Shown here: piece by piece, positions 1 through 11,100 of the stretch
Layout of the letters: every line of letters starts with the position of its first letter
Position numbering within the stretch: the first letter of the stretch is position 1
Assembly (NCBI GenBank): GCA_040219295.1
Contig: JAVJST010000005.1
Span: forward strand, 558,001 to 622,000
Reading direction: 5' to 3'
Length of the DNA: 64,000 nucleotides
Origin: JAVJST01 sp040219295
GTDB taxonomy: Bacteria; Pseudomonadota; Alphaproteobacteria; Rhodospirillales; Casp-alpha2
Notes under the pieces: model-generated
What the model saw: the letters and a program-made list of their open reading frames with translations, nothing else
Told to the model about the DNA's origin: nothing
The model's database searches: none
Program-made: the position numbers and the translations under genes

Positions 1-69
1 CTGATGGGTGCGACGGTGAAGACGCCGCAGGAGACGCGCGAGTTCCTCGGCCTCAAGAAGCGCAACTGA
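1..69 (+). CDS. C-terminal end of a beta-keto acid cleavage enzyme (BKACE, DUF849), partial
   Basis: Only the last 22 codons and the TGA are in the window. The tail ATVKTPQETREFLGL resembles the usual C-terminus of BKACE proteins (a threonine-proline-x-glutamate-alanine/threonine-arginine stretch followed by LGL). BKACEs condense a beta-keto acid with acetyl-CoA. In known carnitine clusters one member converts 3-dehydrocarnitine and acetyl-CoA to betainyl-CoA and acetoacetate. It lies 20 bp upstream of the carnitine dehydrogenase on the same strand, which fits that role. The call rests on a short tail plus context, so the family is likely but not proven. Confidence 0.6.
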   Translation: MMGATVKTPQETREFLGLKKRN

Positions 70-89
70 TCCAACCGGGATATAAAGAC

Positions 90-1577
90 ATGAGCACCAT
101 CAAGACGGTCGGCATCGTCGGCGCCGGGGTGATCGGCGCAGGCTGGGCGGCCCGCGCACTGGCGCGCGGCTACGACGTGGTCGCCTCGGATCCGGGTCCG
201 AACGCCGAGGAGATTCTCAAGGGCAAGATCGCCAACGCCTGGCCGGCGTTGATCAATATCGGATGGGCCAAGACGCTGGAACCGCCGGCCATTCGCTTCA
301 CGACGGATCTTGCCGAGCTCGCGGCCGCGTCGGACTTCATCCAGGAAAGCGCGCCCGAGGTCATCGGCATCAAGCAAAAGGTCCATAAGGAACTGACCGC
401 CAACGCGCGACCCGATGTGATCATCGGCTCCAGCTCGTCGGGCCTGTTGCCGACCGAGATCCAGGACGGCTGCACCCACCCGGAACGCATCGTCATCGGT
501 CACCCGTTCAATCCGGTCTACCTGCTGCCGCTGTGCGAGCTGGTCGCCGGCGAGCAGACCTCGGCCGAAACCGTCGACCGGGCCGAGGCGTTCTACAAAT
601 CGCTCGGCATGCATACGCTGCGTGTGCGCAAGGAGGTTGACGCCTATCTCGCCGATCGCCTGCAGGAAGCGGTGTGGCGCGAGTGTCTGCACCTGATCGA
701 CGAGGGCGTCGCGACAACCGGCGACCTCGACGACGCGATCGTCTACGGTCCCGGCATCCGGTGGGCGTTCATGGGCGTGTTCCGTACCTACACGCTGGCC
801 GGCGGCGATGCCGGCATGCGCCACTTCATGTCGCAGTTCGGCCCTGCCCTGAAGCTGCCGTGGACCAAGCTCGAAGCACCGGAGCTGACTGACGCGCTGA
901 TCGATCGCGTCGTCGAGGGCTGTGAGGAGCAGATGGGCGACTACACCATCAAGGAGCTCGAACAGCTGCGAGACAAGGCGCTGATCGCCATCATGCGTAC
1001 CCTGCGCCCGCTCGGTCTCGGCTCCGGCAACACCATGGCCGAGGACGAGGCGCTGCGCCTGACGGCGAAGCCTGCGGTACGGTGGTCGGCGGGTGCCGAG
1101 ATCGGCGCGCCGCTTGAGCTCTATGCCTCGCAGGTCGATCCGGCGTGGATCGACTACAACGGCCACATGTCGGAAAGCAGTTATCTCGAGGCGTTCGGCT
1201 GGGCGTCGGACGCGCTGTTCCGTTACATCGGCATCGACGAGGCGTACCGCGCCGCGGGCAAATCGTTCTACACGGTCGAGACCCACATCAACTACTACCA
1301 GGAGACCTCGGTCGGCGAGCCGCTGGCGTTCGCCACGCAGCTTCTCGGCGTCGACGACAAGCGGCTGCATTTCTTTCACACCATGACCCACGGCCGCACC
1401 GGCGAACTGTTGGCGACGACCGAGCAGATGCTGCTGCACGTCGACATGAACGCGTCCAAGGCATCGCCGATCTCGGCTGAGGTCCGCGAGGCGCTCGACG
1501 CCATCATGGCCGTCCACCGCACCATGGAAGTTCCCGAGCAGGTTGGCCGCCGCATGGCCGTGCCCGAACGGGTCTGA
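90..1577 (+). CDS. lcdH: L-carnitine dehydrogenase fused to a hot-dog thioesterase
   Basis: This 495-residue protein has two parts. Residues 1 to about 320 form a 3-hydroxyacyl-CoA dehydrogenase-type NAD enzyme with the Rossmann motif GAGVIG at 11-16. From about 330 to 470 there is a 4-hydroxybenzoyl-CoA thioesterase-like hot-dog domain with YNGHM at 356-360. This fusion is known for bacterial L-carnitine dehydrogenases: the first part oxidises L-carnitine to 3-dehydrocarnitine with NAD, and the second is thought to hydrolyse betainyl-CoA to glycine betaine. The upstream BKACE tail supplies the missing cleavage step and the downstream genes are acyl-CoA enzymes, so the whole run reads as carnitine catabolism. 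It is a cytoplasmic enzyme. The fusion and domain calls are strong; the substrate follows from family and context. Confidence 0.88.
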   Translation: MSTIKTVGIVGAGVIGAGWAARALARGYDVVASDPGPNAEEILKGKIANAWPALINIGWAKTLEPPAIRFTTDLAELAAASDFIQESAPEVIGIKQKVHKELTANARPDVIIGSSSSGLLPTEIQDGCTHPERIVIGHPFNPVYLLPLCELVAGEQTSAETVDRAEAFYKSLGMHTLRVRKEVDAYLADRLQEAVWRECLHLIDEGVATTGDLDDAIVYGPGIRWAFMGVFRTYTLAGGDAGMRHFMSQFGPALKLPWTKLEAPELTDALIDRVVEGCEEQMGDYTIKELEQLRDKALIAIMRTLRPLGLGSGNTMAEDEALRLTAKPAVRWSAGAEIGAPLELYASQVDPAWIDYNGHMSESSYLEAFGWASDALFRYIGIDEAYRAAGKSFYTVETHINYYQETSVGEPLAFATQLLGVDDKRLHFFHTMTHGRTGELLATTEQMLLHVDMNASKASPISAEVREALDAIMAVHRTMEVPEQVGRRMAVPERV

Positions 1578-1588
1578 GGAGGAGAACG

Positions 1589-2752
1589 ATGGATTTCGCC
1601 CTGACCGAAGAGCACGAAATGATCGTCAAGAGCGCTCACGCCTTTGTCGAAGAGGAGCTCTATCCGCACGAAGACGTCGTCGAGAAGACCGACCAGGTGC
1701 CGCCGGAGATCCGCGAACAGGTCAAGCAGAAGGCCCTCGAAATGGGTTTCTACGCCGCCAACATGCCCGAGGAACTCGGCGGTGGCGGGCTCGACGCGGT
1801 ATCTTTGGCGCTGCTGGAACGCGAACTCGGTCGCGCCAACATGGCGTTGCAGTATTCGGTGGCCCGGCCGTCGAACATCCTGCAGGCCTGTGTCGGCGAA
1901 CAGCGCGACAAGTACCTGTTCCCGTGCATCACGGGTGAGAAGGTGGATTGCCTGGCGATGACCGAGCCGGAGGCCGGTTCGGATGTGCGCTCGATGAAGA
2001 CGTTCGCGAAGCCCGACGGCGACGACTTCGTCATCAATGGGCTGAAACACTTCATCAGCCACGCCGACATTGCCGACTTCGTCATCCTGTTCGTCGCCAC
2101 CGGCGAGGACGATACGCCGCGCGGCAAGAAGAAACGCATCACGTGCTTCCTAGTCGATCGCGACACGCCGGGCTTCGAGATCAAGCCGGGTTATCACTCG
2201 GTATCGCACCGCGGCTATCACAACTGCATTCTCGAGTTCGACAACTGCCGGGTCCACAAATCCCAGGTTCTCGGCGAGGTCGACAAGGGTTTCGAGGTCG
2301 CCAACGACTGGCTCGGCGCGACCCGGCTGCAGATCGCGACGACCTGCGTCGGCCGCGCCCAGCGTGCGTTCGAACTGGCGCTCGAATACGCGGCGAACCG
2401 TAAGCAGTTCGGCCAGGCGATCGGCAAGTTCCAGGGCGTCTCGTTCAAGCTCGCCGACATGTCGACGCAGATCGAGCTCGCCGAGCTGATCACGCTGAAG
2501 ACAGCGTGGAAACAAGACCGGGGCATCGCGCGCGACGAGGACTTCGCGATGGCGAAGGTCGTCGCGACCGAGATGCTGGCCTACGTTGCCGACGAGGCGA
2601 TCCAGATCTTCGGTGGCATGGGGTTGATGAGCGACCTGCCGCTCGAGCGCATTTGGCGCGACGCCCGGGTCGAGCGCATCTACGACGGCACCAGCGAGAT
2701 CCAGCGCCACATCATTTCGCGCGCGCTGCTCAGGCCGCTGGAACAGCGCTGA
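1589..2752 (+). CDS. Acyl-CoA dehydrogenase, candidate gamma-butyrobetainyl-CoA dehydrogenase
   Basis: This 387-residue FAD enzyme covers the full acyl-CoA dehydrogenase fold, with TEPEAGSD near 131-138 for substrate and FAD contact, YAANRKQFG in the C-terminal helices, and IFGGMG. The position of the usual catalytic glutamate (YEGT in medium-chain enzymes) reads YDGTSEIQ, so the base is Asp366. Aspartate in this place occurs in some family branches. A GAGGAGGAG ribosome site precedes the ATG 11 bp after lcdH. Lying between carnitine dehydrogenase and CaiD, it could oxidise gamma-butyrobetainyl-CoA to crotonobetainyl-CoA, or work in reverse as in CaiA. The direction and the exact substrate are inference. 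Confidence 0.85.
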   Translation: MDFALTEEHEMIVKSAHAFVEEELYPHEDVVEKTDQVPPEIREQVKQKALEMGFYAANMPEELGGGGLDAVSLALLERELGRANMALQYSVARPSNILQACVGEQRDKYLFPCITGEKVDCLAMTEPEAGSDVRSMKTFAKPDGDDFVINGLKHFISHADIADFVILFVATGEDDTPRGKKKRITCFLVDRDTPGFEIKPGYHSVSHRGYHNCILEFDNCRVHKSQVLGEVDKGFEVANDWLGATRLQIATTCVGRAQRAFELALEYAANRKQFGQAIGKFQGVSFKLADMSTQIELAELITLKTAWKQDRGIARDEDFAMAKVVATEMLAYVADEAIQIFGGMGLMSDLPLERIWRDARVERIYDGTSEIQRHIISRALLRPLEQR

Positions 2753-2762
2753 GCCGCCGCCG

Positions 2763-4820
2763 ATGGTCGATATCGCGCGGCTCCGCCGTTACCTGAACCC
2801 GCGGCACGTGGCCGTGATCGGCGGCCATTGGTCGGACGAGGTCATTCGCCAGCTGGAGAAGATCGGCTACCAGGGAGAAATATGGCCGGTCAATCCGAAG
2901 CGCGACGAACTCGCCGGACACAAGTGCTACCCCCGGCTTGAGGATCTGCCGGAGGCGCCCGACGCGGCGTTCATCGGGGTCAACCGGGACGCGACCATCG
3001 AGGCGGTGAAGCTGCTCGCGGAGATGGGCGCCGGCGGCGCGCTGTGCTTTGCGTCCGGGTATGCCGAGGTCGGCAACGAGGGCAGGGAACGCCAGCAGCG
3101 CCTTGTCGAGGCGGCGGGCGACATGCCCATTCAGGGGCCGAACTGCTACGGCTTGATCAACTATCTCGACGGCGTCACCCTGTGGCCCGACCAGCACGGC
3201 GGCAAGCGGGTCGACCGCGGCGTCGCCGTTCTCAGCCAGAGCGGCAATGTCGCCGTCAACGTCACCATGCAACGCCGCGGCCTGCCGCTGGCCTATCTGA
3301 TCTCGCTCGGCAATCAGGCGCAGACCGGCGTGGCCGAGTTCATCGACGCCATGCTCGACGACGAGCGCATCACGGCGATCGGCATCCTGATCGAGGGCCT
3401 GCCCGATATCCCCCGGTTCTCGGCCGCCGCCGCCCGCGCCCTTGAGCGCGGCATTCCCATCGTCGCCATGAAATCGGGCCGCTCCGAGGCCGGCGCCAGG
3501 ATCACCGTCAGCCACACCTCGACCCTGGCCGGCGCCGACAATCTCTACGACGCGATGTTCGAACGCTACGGGATCGTGCGCGTCGATACCCTGCCGGTGA
3601 TGATGGAGACCCTGAAGTTCCTGTCGATCGCCGGACCGCTGGACGGCAACCGGATCGTCTCGCTGAGCTGTTCGGGCGGCGAGGCGTCGATGATTGCCGA
3701 CCTCGCCGAGGGCCGCGACCTGGCATTCGACGATTTCGATTCGGCATCCCGCGAGCGCATCAGGGCGACCACGCACGAACTGGTTCACGTCGCCAACCCG
3801 TTCGACTACCACACCTTCGACTGGGGCAAGGGCGAGAACCTGAAACGGACCTTCACCGAGGTCGCCAGGTCTGGGTTCGACGTCAGAATGATCATGCTCG
3901 ACTGGCCGCCGCGCGACGTTTGCGACCCGCGCGACTGGAACGCCACGCTCGACGCCTTCATCGCAGCCTGTGACGCAGCGCCGGGCGCGTCGGTCGTGGT
4001 CAGCTCGCTGCACGAAAGCCTGCCGCCCGAGGCGCGCGACGCCATGATCGCGCGCGGTATCGTGCCGATGTACGGGCTCGGGGAGACATTGACGGCGATG
4101 GAGGCCGCGGTGTGGATCGGTCGCCGTCAACGCGCCGCTGCTGCCGGACGCCCGTCGGCGATGACGCCGGTCGCGGCCCTGGATGTCGGGGCCGTCCGGA
4201 TCGTCGATGAGGCCGAGAGCAAGCGGCGGCTGGCCGCCTACGGCCTGACCGTCCCCGCGGGCCGTGTCACCGATGCCGCCGGCGCGCCGGACGCCGCCGC
4301 CGAGATCGGCTATCCGGTGGTGGTCAAGGCGGTCGGCGCGCATCTGATCCACAAGTCCGACGTCGGCGGTGTCGCCCTCGGGCTCGTGGACGGCGCCGCC
4401 GTCGCGGCGGCGGCCGAGGGCATGAAAGGCCTCTCCGACCGGTTCCTGATCGAGCGCATGGCGCCGGGGGCGTTGGCCGAGCTCATCATCGGCGTGACCC
4501 GCGATCCGCAGTTCGGCCCGGTGCTGGTGATCGGCGCCGGCGGTATTCTCGTCGAACTGATGAAGGATTCTCAGGCGCTGCTGTTCCCGGTCGCCCGGGC
4601 CGATGTCGAAGCCGCCATCGCGCGGCTGAAGGTGTCGCGGCTGCTCGACGGTTATCGCGGGAAACCCGCGGCGGACCGGGCCGCGCTGGTCGACGCGATC
4701 ATGGCCGTCGCCGCCTTCGCCGAGGCCCATGCCGACAGCCTGGTCGAACTCGACGTCAACCCATTGCTGGTTTTCGAGGACGGCGTCATGGCGGTAGACG
4801 CTCTGATCCGCAGCCTATAG
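2763..4820 (+). CDS. NDP-forming acyl-CoA synthetase (acetate-CoA ligase family)
   Basis: This 685-residue protein has the fused layout of ADP-forming acyl-CoA synthetases. A CoA-binding Rossmann domain comes first (HVAVIGG near 18), then a succinyl-CoA-ligase flavodoxin-like domain (SQSGNVAVN). The likely phosphohistidine is His251 in SHTSTLAG. A C-terminal ATP-grasp domain from about 480 contains VVVKAV and HKSDVGG. The enzyme makes an acyl-CoA from acid, ATP and CoA. It starts 10 bp after the acyl-CoA dehydrogenase and ends 30 bp before caiD. No AMP-forming CaiC and no CoA transferase CaiB is visible, so it is the obvious candidate to activate gamma-butyrobetaine or carnitine. Substrate assignment is inferred from position only; it could act on acetoacetate or another acid. 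Confidence 0.85.
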   Translation: MVDIARLRRYLNPRHVAVIGGHWSDEVIRQLEKIGYQGEIWPVNPKRDELAGHKCYPRLEDLPEAPDAAFIGVNRDATIEAVKLLAEMGAGGALCFASGYAEVGNEGRERQQRLVEAAGDMPIQGPNCYGLINYLDGVTLWPDQHGGKRVDRGVAVLSQSGNVAVNVTMQRRGLPLAYLISLGNQAQTGVAEFIDAMLDDERITAIGILIEGLPDIPRFSAAAARALERGIPIVAMKSGRSEAGARITVSHTSTLAGADNLYDAMFERYGIVRVDTLPVMMETLKFLSIAGPLDGNRIVSLSCSGGEASMIADLAEGRDLAFDDFDSASRERIRATTHELVHVANPFDYHTFDWGKGENLKRTFTEVARSGFDVRMIMLDWPPRDVCDPRDWNATLDAFIAACDAAPGASVVVSSLHESLPPEARDAMIARGIVPMYGLGETLTAMEAAVWIGRRQRAAAAGRPSAMTPVAALDVGAVRIVDEAESKRRLAAYGLTVPAGRVTDAAGAPDAAAEIGYPVVVKAVGAHLIHKSDVGGVALGLVDGAAVAAAAEGMKGLSDRFLIERMAPGALAELIIGVTRDPQFGPVLVIGAGGILVELMKDSQALLFPVARADVEAAIARLKVSRLLDGYRGKPAADRAALVDAIMAVAAFAEAHADSLVELDVNPLLVFEDGVMAVDALIRSL

Positions 4821-4850
4821 TGTGCGGCGCACAAAAAAAGGAGCCCAACC

Positions 4851-5633
4851 ATGAGCGAGCACGTCAAAACCGAGATCAACGGCCAGGTCCTGACGATCAC
4901 CCTCGATCGTCCCAAGGCCAATGCCATCGACGCGGAGACCAGCCGCGATATGGGGATCGTGTTCGCGGAGTATCGTGACAATCCGGATCTCCGGGTCGCC
5001 ATCCTGACCGGCGGCGGCGAGAAATTCTTCTCCGCCGGCTGGGACCTCGACGCGGCGGCCGAAGGCGAGGACTACATGGCCGACTTCGGCGTCGGCGGAT
5101 TCGGCGGCATCAGCGAGATGCACGACCTCAACAAGCCGGTCATCGCCGCGGTCAACGGCTACGCCGTCGGCGGCGGCTTCGAACTGGCGCTGGCGTGCGA
5201 CATGATCGTTTCCACCGAGTATGCCCAGTTCTTCCTACCCGAGCCGCGCGCCGGCACGGTCGCCGATTCCGGCTGCCTGCGCCTGACCCACCGGCTGCCG
5301 CGCGCGGTCGCGCTGGAAATGCTGCTGACGTGCCGCCGCATGGACGCCGACGAGGCGCGGAAATGGGGGTTGGTCAACCGGGTGGTGCCACAGGACCGCC
5401 TGCTGACCGAGGCCCACCTGCTGGCCGAGGAGATTCTCAAGAGCGCGCCGCTGGCCACCGCCGCGACCAAGGAGATCGTCCGCCACGCCGAGATGGTCTC
5501 GATCGAGGAAGGCTACCGGATCCTTCGCTCGGGCACGCTCGACGTGTTCGAGAAGATGCTGAAGTCCGAAGATGCCGCGGAAGGCGCGCTGGCGTTCACC
5601 GAAAAGCGCCCGCCGGTGTGGAAGGGCCGCTGA
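4851..5633 (+). CDS. caiD: Carnitinyl-CoA dehydratase (crotonobetainyl-CoA hydratase)
   Basis: The 260-residue crotonase-fold protein follows E. coli CaiD along its whole length as recalled, including LDRPKANAIDA near the start, GEKFFSAGWDL at the oxyanion-hole region, VNGYAVGGGFELALA and the C-terminal end PVWKGR. The two catalytic glutamates of the family are present as Glu111 (GGGFEL) and Glu131 (LPEPR). It interconverts crotonobetainyl-CoA and L-carnitinyl-CoA in the cytoplasm. A clear AAGGAG ribosome site lies before the ATG. It is the last gene of the same-strand run that begins with BKACE and lcdH, and it links the acyl-CoA dehydrogenase to carnitine. The family assignment is secure; physiological direction is inferred. 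Confidence 0.9.
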   Translation: MSEHVKTEINGQVLTITLDRPKANAIDAETSRDMGIVFAEYRDNPDLRVAILTGGGEKFFSAGWDLDAAAEGEDYMADFGVGGFGGISEMHDLNKPVIAAVNGYAVGGGFELALACDMIVSTEYAQFFLPEPRAGTVADSGCLRLTHRLPRAVALEMLLTCRRMDADEARKWGLVNRVVPQDRLLTEAHLLAEEILKSAPLATAATKEIVRHAEMVSIEEGYRILRSGTLDVFEKMLKSEDAAEGALAFTEKRPPVWKGR

Positions 5634-5732
5634 GGCGGCGCAACCTGTCCCCGCCGCCGCACGAATGCTAAGCTGACGAACACGTGAAGATTCGCCGGGC
5701 CGCAAGGCCCGGCCGCTCCGGGAGACGCCGCC

Positions 5733-8251
<2,519 letters not shown>

Positions 8252-8255
<4 letters not shown>

Positions 8256-8635
8256 GCGACAGCCTCAGGATCGACAAGTGGCTGTGGTACGCCCGCTTCT
8301 TCAAGAGCCGGACGCTCGCCGGCGGATTCGTCGCCGGCGGCCGGTTGCGGCTCAACGGCGAGCACGTTTCGAAAACGCACCAGGCGGTCCGCGCCGGCGA
8401 TATCCTGACGTTCCCGCTCGGCCCCTACATTCGGGTCATCAGGATCGTCGAACTCGGCACCCGGCGCGGCCCGGCAGCCGAGGCGCAGTCGCTCTACGAG
8501 GATCTCGACCCGCCGCAGCCCCGCAAGCAGGGCAATGACGGCCATCCGGCCCAGGTAGCGTGGCGCGAGCCGGGTTCTGGCCGGCCGACGAAGGTCGAAC
8601 GTCGCGCGACGGACCGGCTGCGCGGGCGGCGCTGA
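8252..8635 (+). CDS. S4-domain RNA-binding protein (Hsp15-like)
   Basis: The open frame extends further upstream, but the start is placed at ATG 8252 because it overlaps the helicase stop as ATGA and begins the S4 fold directly (MSDSLRIDKWLWYARFFKSR). The 127-residue product has an S4 RNA-binding domain over about residues 5-65 (the VAAGGRLRLNG type of core, here VAGGRLRLNGEHV). It ends in a charged, disordered tail rich in arginine and proline. Hsp15 members bind stalled 50S subunits carrying peptidyl-tRNA. The partner here is probably the helicase, given the overlap. Function beyond RNA binding is not shown by the sequence. Confidence 0.85.
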
Positions 8636-8727
8636 CCGGGCCGCGGCCTGTCTGTCCCATTCGGGACCGTACCGGGATGGCTCAACAGAGCTATCGCGTC
8701 GAAACCGGGCGGTGCTAGCATTCCCTC

Positions 8728-9882
8728 ATGAACGTCCAGAAAACACATTACGGGCTGACCGAAGCCGTCGACGGCCTGCCGGCCGGCTGGTACTACGACC
8801 CGGCCCACTATCAACGGGAAATGGCCGCGATCTGGCGCGACAGCTGGGTGTACGTCTGTCATGCCAGCGAGATCGCCGAGCCGCGCTGCTTCCGCACGAT
8901 TCAGATCGGCGACCAGGACATCGTCGTGCTGCGCGCCGAGGACGGCGGGTTCCGGGCGTTCCACAATGCATGCCGGCATCGGGGCTCGGTGATCTGCACC
9001 GAACACAAGGGTAAACTGAACTCCAAGCTGCTCGTCTGTCCCTATCACCAGTGGTCCTACGCGGCCGACGACGGGCGGCTGGTGCGTACCACGTCGGTCG
9101 CCGAACCCGCCAACTTCGACAAGGCCGATTTTTCGCTCTATCCGGTCGCGATCCATTCCTGGCGCGGGTGCCTGTTCGTCAATCTCGACCCGAATGCGGT
9201 ATTTGATCCGGGATTGGTGTTCGATCGTTCGTCCGAAGCCATCGACGACTATCCGCTCGAGGATCTCGTCGTCATCGAGACCTGGCGCAAGACCATGGCG
9301 TGCAACTGGAAGACCTTCTGGGAAAACTTCAACGAGTGCCTGCACTGCCCGAACATCCACCCGGAGCTGTCGAAACTCGTGCCCGTCTACGGCCGCCGGA
9401 TTTCGGACCCGCGTGATCTTGCGGGATGGGAAGCGCGCATCGACGATACCGATCCGGCGTTCAGCGGCGGGCTGCGGCAGGGCGCCGAGACCTGGTCGGC
9501 CGACGGCAGCGCGCAGGGGCACCTGATTCCGGGCATTTCCGAGGCCAACCGGGCCCGCGGCCAGCGCTACGTGACCTCGTATCCGGGCATGTTCATCGGC
9601 GCCTACGGCGATCATGTGCGGACCGTGCGCATCCTGCCGCTCGGGCCCGAGGAGACCGAGATCGCTGCCGAATGGCTGGTGACGGCGGACACCGCTGCCG
9701 ACGAGTCCTACGACCGGGCCAACATCATCGATTTCGCGATCCTGGTGATGGGGCAGGACGCGTGGGCCAGCGAGCTCAACCAGCGCGGCCTTCACGCCGC
9801 ACCCTTCAAGCACGGCGTGCTGATGCCCGAGGAACACTGGGTCAAGAGTTTTCATGACTGGGTCCGGGCGCGGGTGGGGTAA
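8728..9882 (+). CDS. Rieske non-heme iron oxygenase, alpha subunit (quaternary-amine demethylase type)
   Basis: This 384-residue oxygenase has a Rieske [2Fe-2S] site, Cys82-x-His84 and Cys104-x2-His107, and a mononuclear iron site. The iron site has His206 and His211 in ECLHCPNIH, with Glu203 as the likely bridging acid and an aspartate ligand expected near 360. The HPELSKLVP segment after the histidines resembles glycine-betaine and stachydrine demethylases (GbcA/Stc2 group). Such enzymes remove an N-methyl group as formaldehyde using electrons from a separate reductase. No reductase is encoded next to it. Given the carnitine-to-betaine genes upstream, glycine betaine is the favoured substrate, but carnitine or another betaine is possible. 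Confidence 0.82.
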   Translation: MNVQKTHYGLTEAVDGLPAGWYYDPAHYQREMAAIWRDSWVYVCHASEIAEPRCFRTIQIGDQDIVVLRAEDGGFRAFHNACRHRGSVICTEHKGKLNSKLLVCPYHQWSYAADDGRLVRTTSVAEPANFDKADFSLYPVAIHSWRGCLFVNLDPNAVFDPGLVFDRSSEAIDDYPLEDLVVIETWRKTMACNWKTFWENFNECLHCPNIHPELSKLVPVYGRRISDPRDLAGWEARIDDTDPAFSGGLRQGAETWSADGSAQGHLIPGISEANRARGQRYVTSYPGMFIGAYGDHVRTVRILPLGPEETEIAAEWLVTADTAADESYDRANIIDFAILVMGQDAWASELNQRGLHAAPFKHGVLMPEEHWVKSFHDWVRARVG

Positions 9883-10055
9883 CTGAGCGGGAATGCCGCG
9901 AACCGGACGTCTTATCGTTCGCGAAGCCAAACAAGGCGAATATTCATCGGCGTAAGAAAGTATGGCGAGAGGTCATCCTCGTTCGCAGTCTTCGACATTG
10001 ACAAACGGCGCCGCAAAAACTGCCAAGCCCTTGCCCGCGGGTGACCGGGGGCGGT

Positions 10056-10071
10056 CCAATTGAACAATTGG
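10056..10071. repeat. Perfect 7-2-7 inverted repeat downstream of two converging genes
   Basis: CCAATTG, two A, then CAATTGG. It sits in the 260-bp gap between the Rieske gene (plus) and the 3' end of the ureohydrolase (minus). There is no T-run next to it on either strand, so it is not a standard terminator. It could be a protein-binding site. The rest of the gap shows no gene. Confidence 0.5.
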
Positions 10072-10142
10072 CAATACGCGCATTTCGCAACCCGGAGCCG
10101 GCGGCGGCGCGGTTGAGAGGGATGTACGGAGCAGACCGGTTG

Positions 10143-11099
10143 CTATTTGCGGCCATGCCGTGATTCAGCCACCAAGCAGAGAATCTCGTACATTATTGTC
10201 GCACCGACCAGAGCGGTGTTTCCGGAAGGGTCGAATGGCGGTGCTACCTCGACAACATCCCCGCCGACCATGTCGAGATCACGAAGGCCACGAAGCAGCT
10301 TCTGGCTGTCGATCGTCGTCATTCCGCCAATCTCCGGAGTTCCTGTGCCCGGCGCATAAACCGGGTCGAGACCATCAACGTCGAAGGACACATAGAACGG
10401 TCCGTCACCAACGACCCGCCGAGCTTCGGCAATTGCGGCGTCGACGCCAATTTCGTCGAACTCCTCCATGAACATCACCCGCATGCCGCTCTCGATCGAG
10501 AACCGCCAACCTTCGTCCGAATTTTGCGCACCGCGAATGCCGATCTGAATTGTTCGCGCGGGGTCGAGCACGCCAGCTTCCACGGCTCGGCGGAAAGGCG
10601 CGCCATGGGTGAACTTGCAACCCAGGAACTCGTCCCAGGTATCCGTATGAGCATCGATATGCACCATACCGAGCGGCTTCTTGGATGCGATCGCGCGGAA
10701 TATCGGAAACGTGATCGAGTGATCGCCTCCGGCGGTCACAGGTATAGCGCCCTCACCATGAAGCCGTTCGTAGAAGGCCGAGATGTCATCCATAACGGCT
10801 TCGATATCGAACAGTCGATCCAACGTAACGTCGCCGACATCGGCGACCCGACACAACTCGTAAGGGTTGACCTTGGTAACATGGTGGATCGAGCGCATCA
10901 GGCTCGACGAATTGCGAATCTCGCGGGGACCATGACGTGCTCCCGGCCGATTGGTGGTGCCGCCGTCGAACGGCACGCCCACCAGCGCGACGTCGACACC
11001 ATTCAGATCACGCGTGTAAGGCGTCCGCATGAAGGTGGGAATCTCTGCATAACGCGGCGCTGTCATCGGGTTCCGCTGTGGTTCGTCGGATACGGCCAT
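10143..11099 (-). CDS. Ureohydrolase (agmatinase/guanidino-acid hydrolase family)
   Basis: This 318-residue arginase-fold enzyme carries all the manganese ligands: His127 in GGDHS, Asp149, His151 and Asp153 in HIDAHTD, and the pair in SFDVDGLDP. It hydrolyses a guanidino group to urea plus an amine; agmatine is only one of several known substrates (guanidinobutyrate, guanidinopropionate, guanidinoacetate). The frame extends to a TTG at 11114, but ATG 11099 is preferred because it follows the upstream gene's TGA (11101-11103) by one base. It is the last gene of the minus-strand operon behind a NodB-fold hydrolase, which suggests the guanidino acid it cuts may be made by that enzyme. Substrate is unknown. 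Confidence 0.85.
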   Translation of the reverse strand: MAVSDEPQRNPMTAPRYAEIPTFMRTPYTRDLNGVDVALVGVPFDGGTTNRPGARHGPREIRNSSSLMRSIHHVTKVNPYELCRVADVGDVTLDRLFDIEAVMDDISAFYERLHGEGAIPVTAGGDHSITFPIFRAIASKKPLGMVHIDAHTDTWDEFLGCKFTHGAPFRRAVEAGVLDPARTIQIGIRGAQNSDEGWRFSIESGMRVMFMEEFDEIGVDAAIAEARRVVGDGPFYVSFDVDGLDPVYAPGTGTPEIGGMTTIDSQKLLRGLRDLDMVGGDVVEVAPPFDPSGNTALVGATIMYEILCLVAESRHGRK

Positions 11100-11100
11100 C

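Noticed and set aside
2730..4730. 666-codon open frame antisense to the acyl-CoA synthetase
   Set aside because: No motif; shadow of a GC-rich gene.
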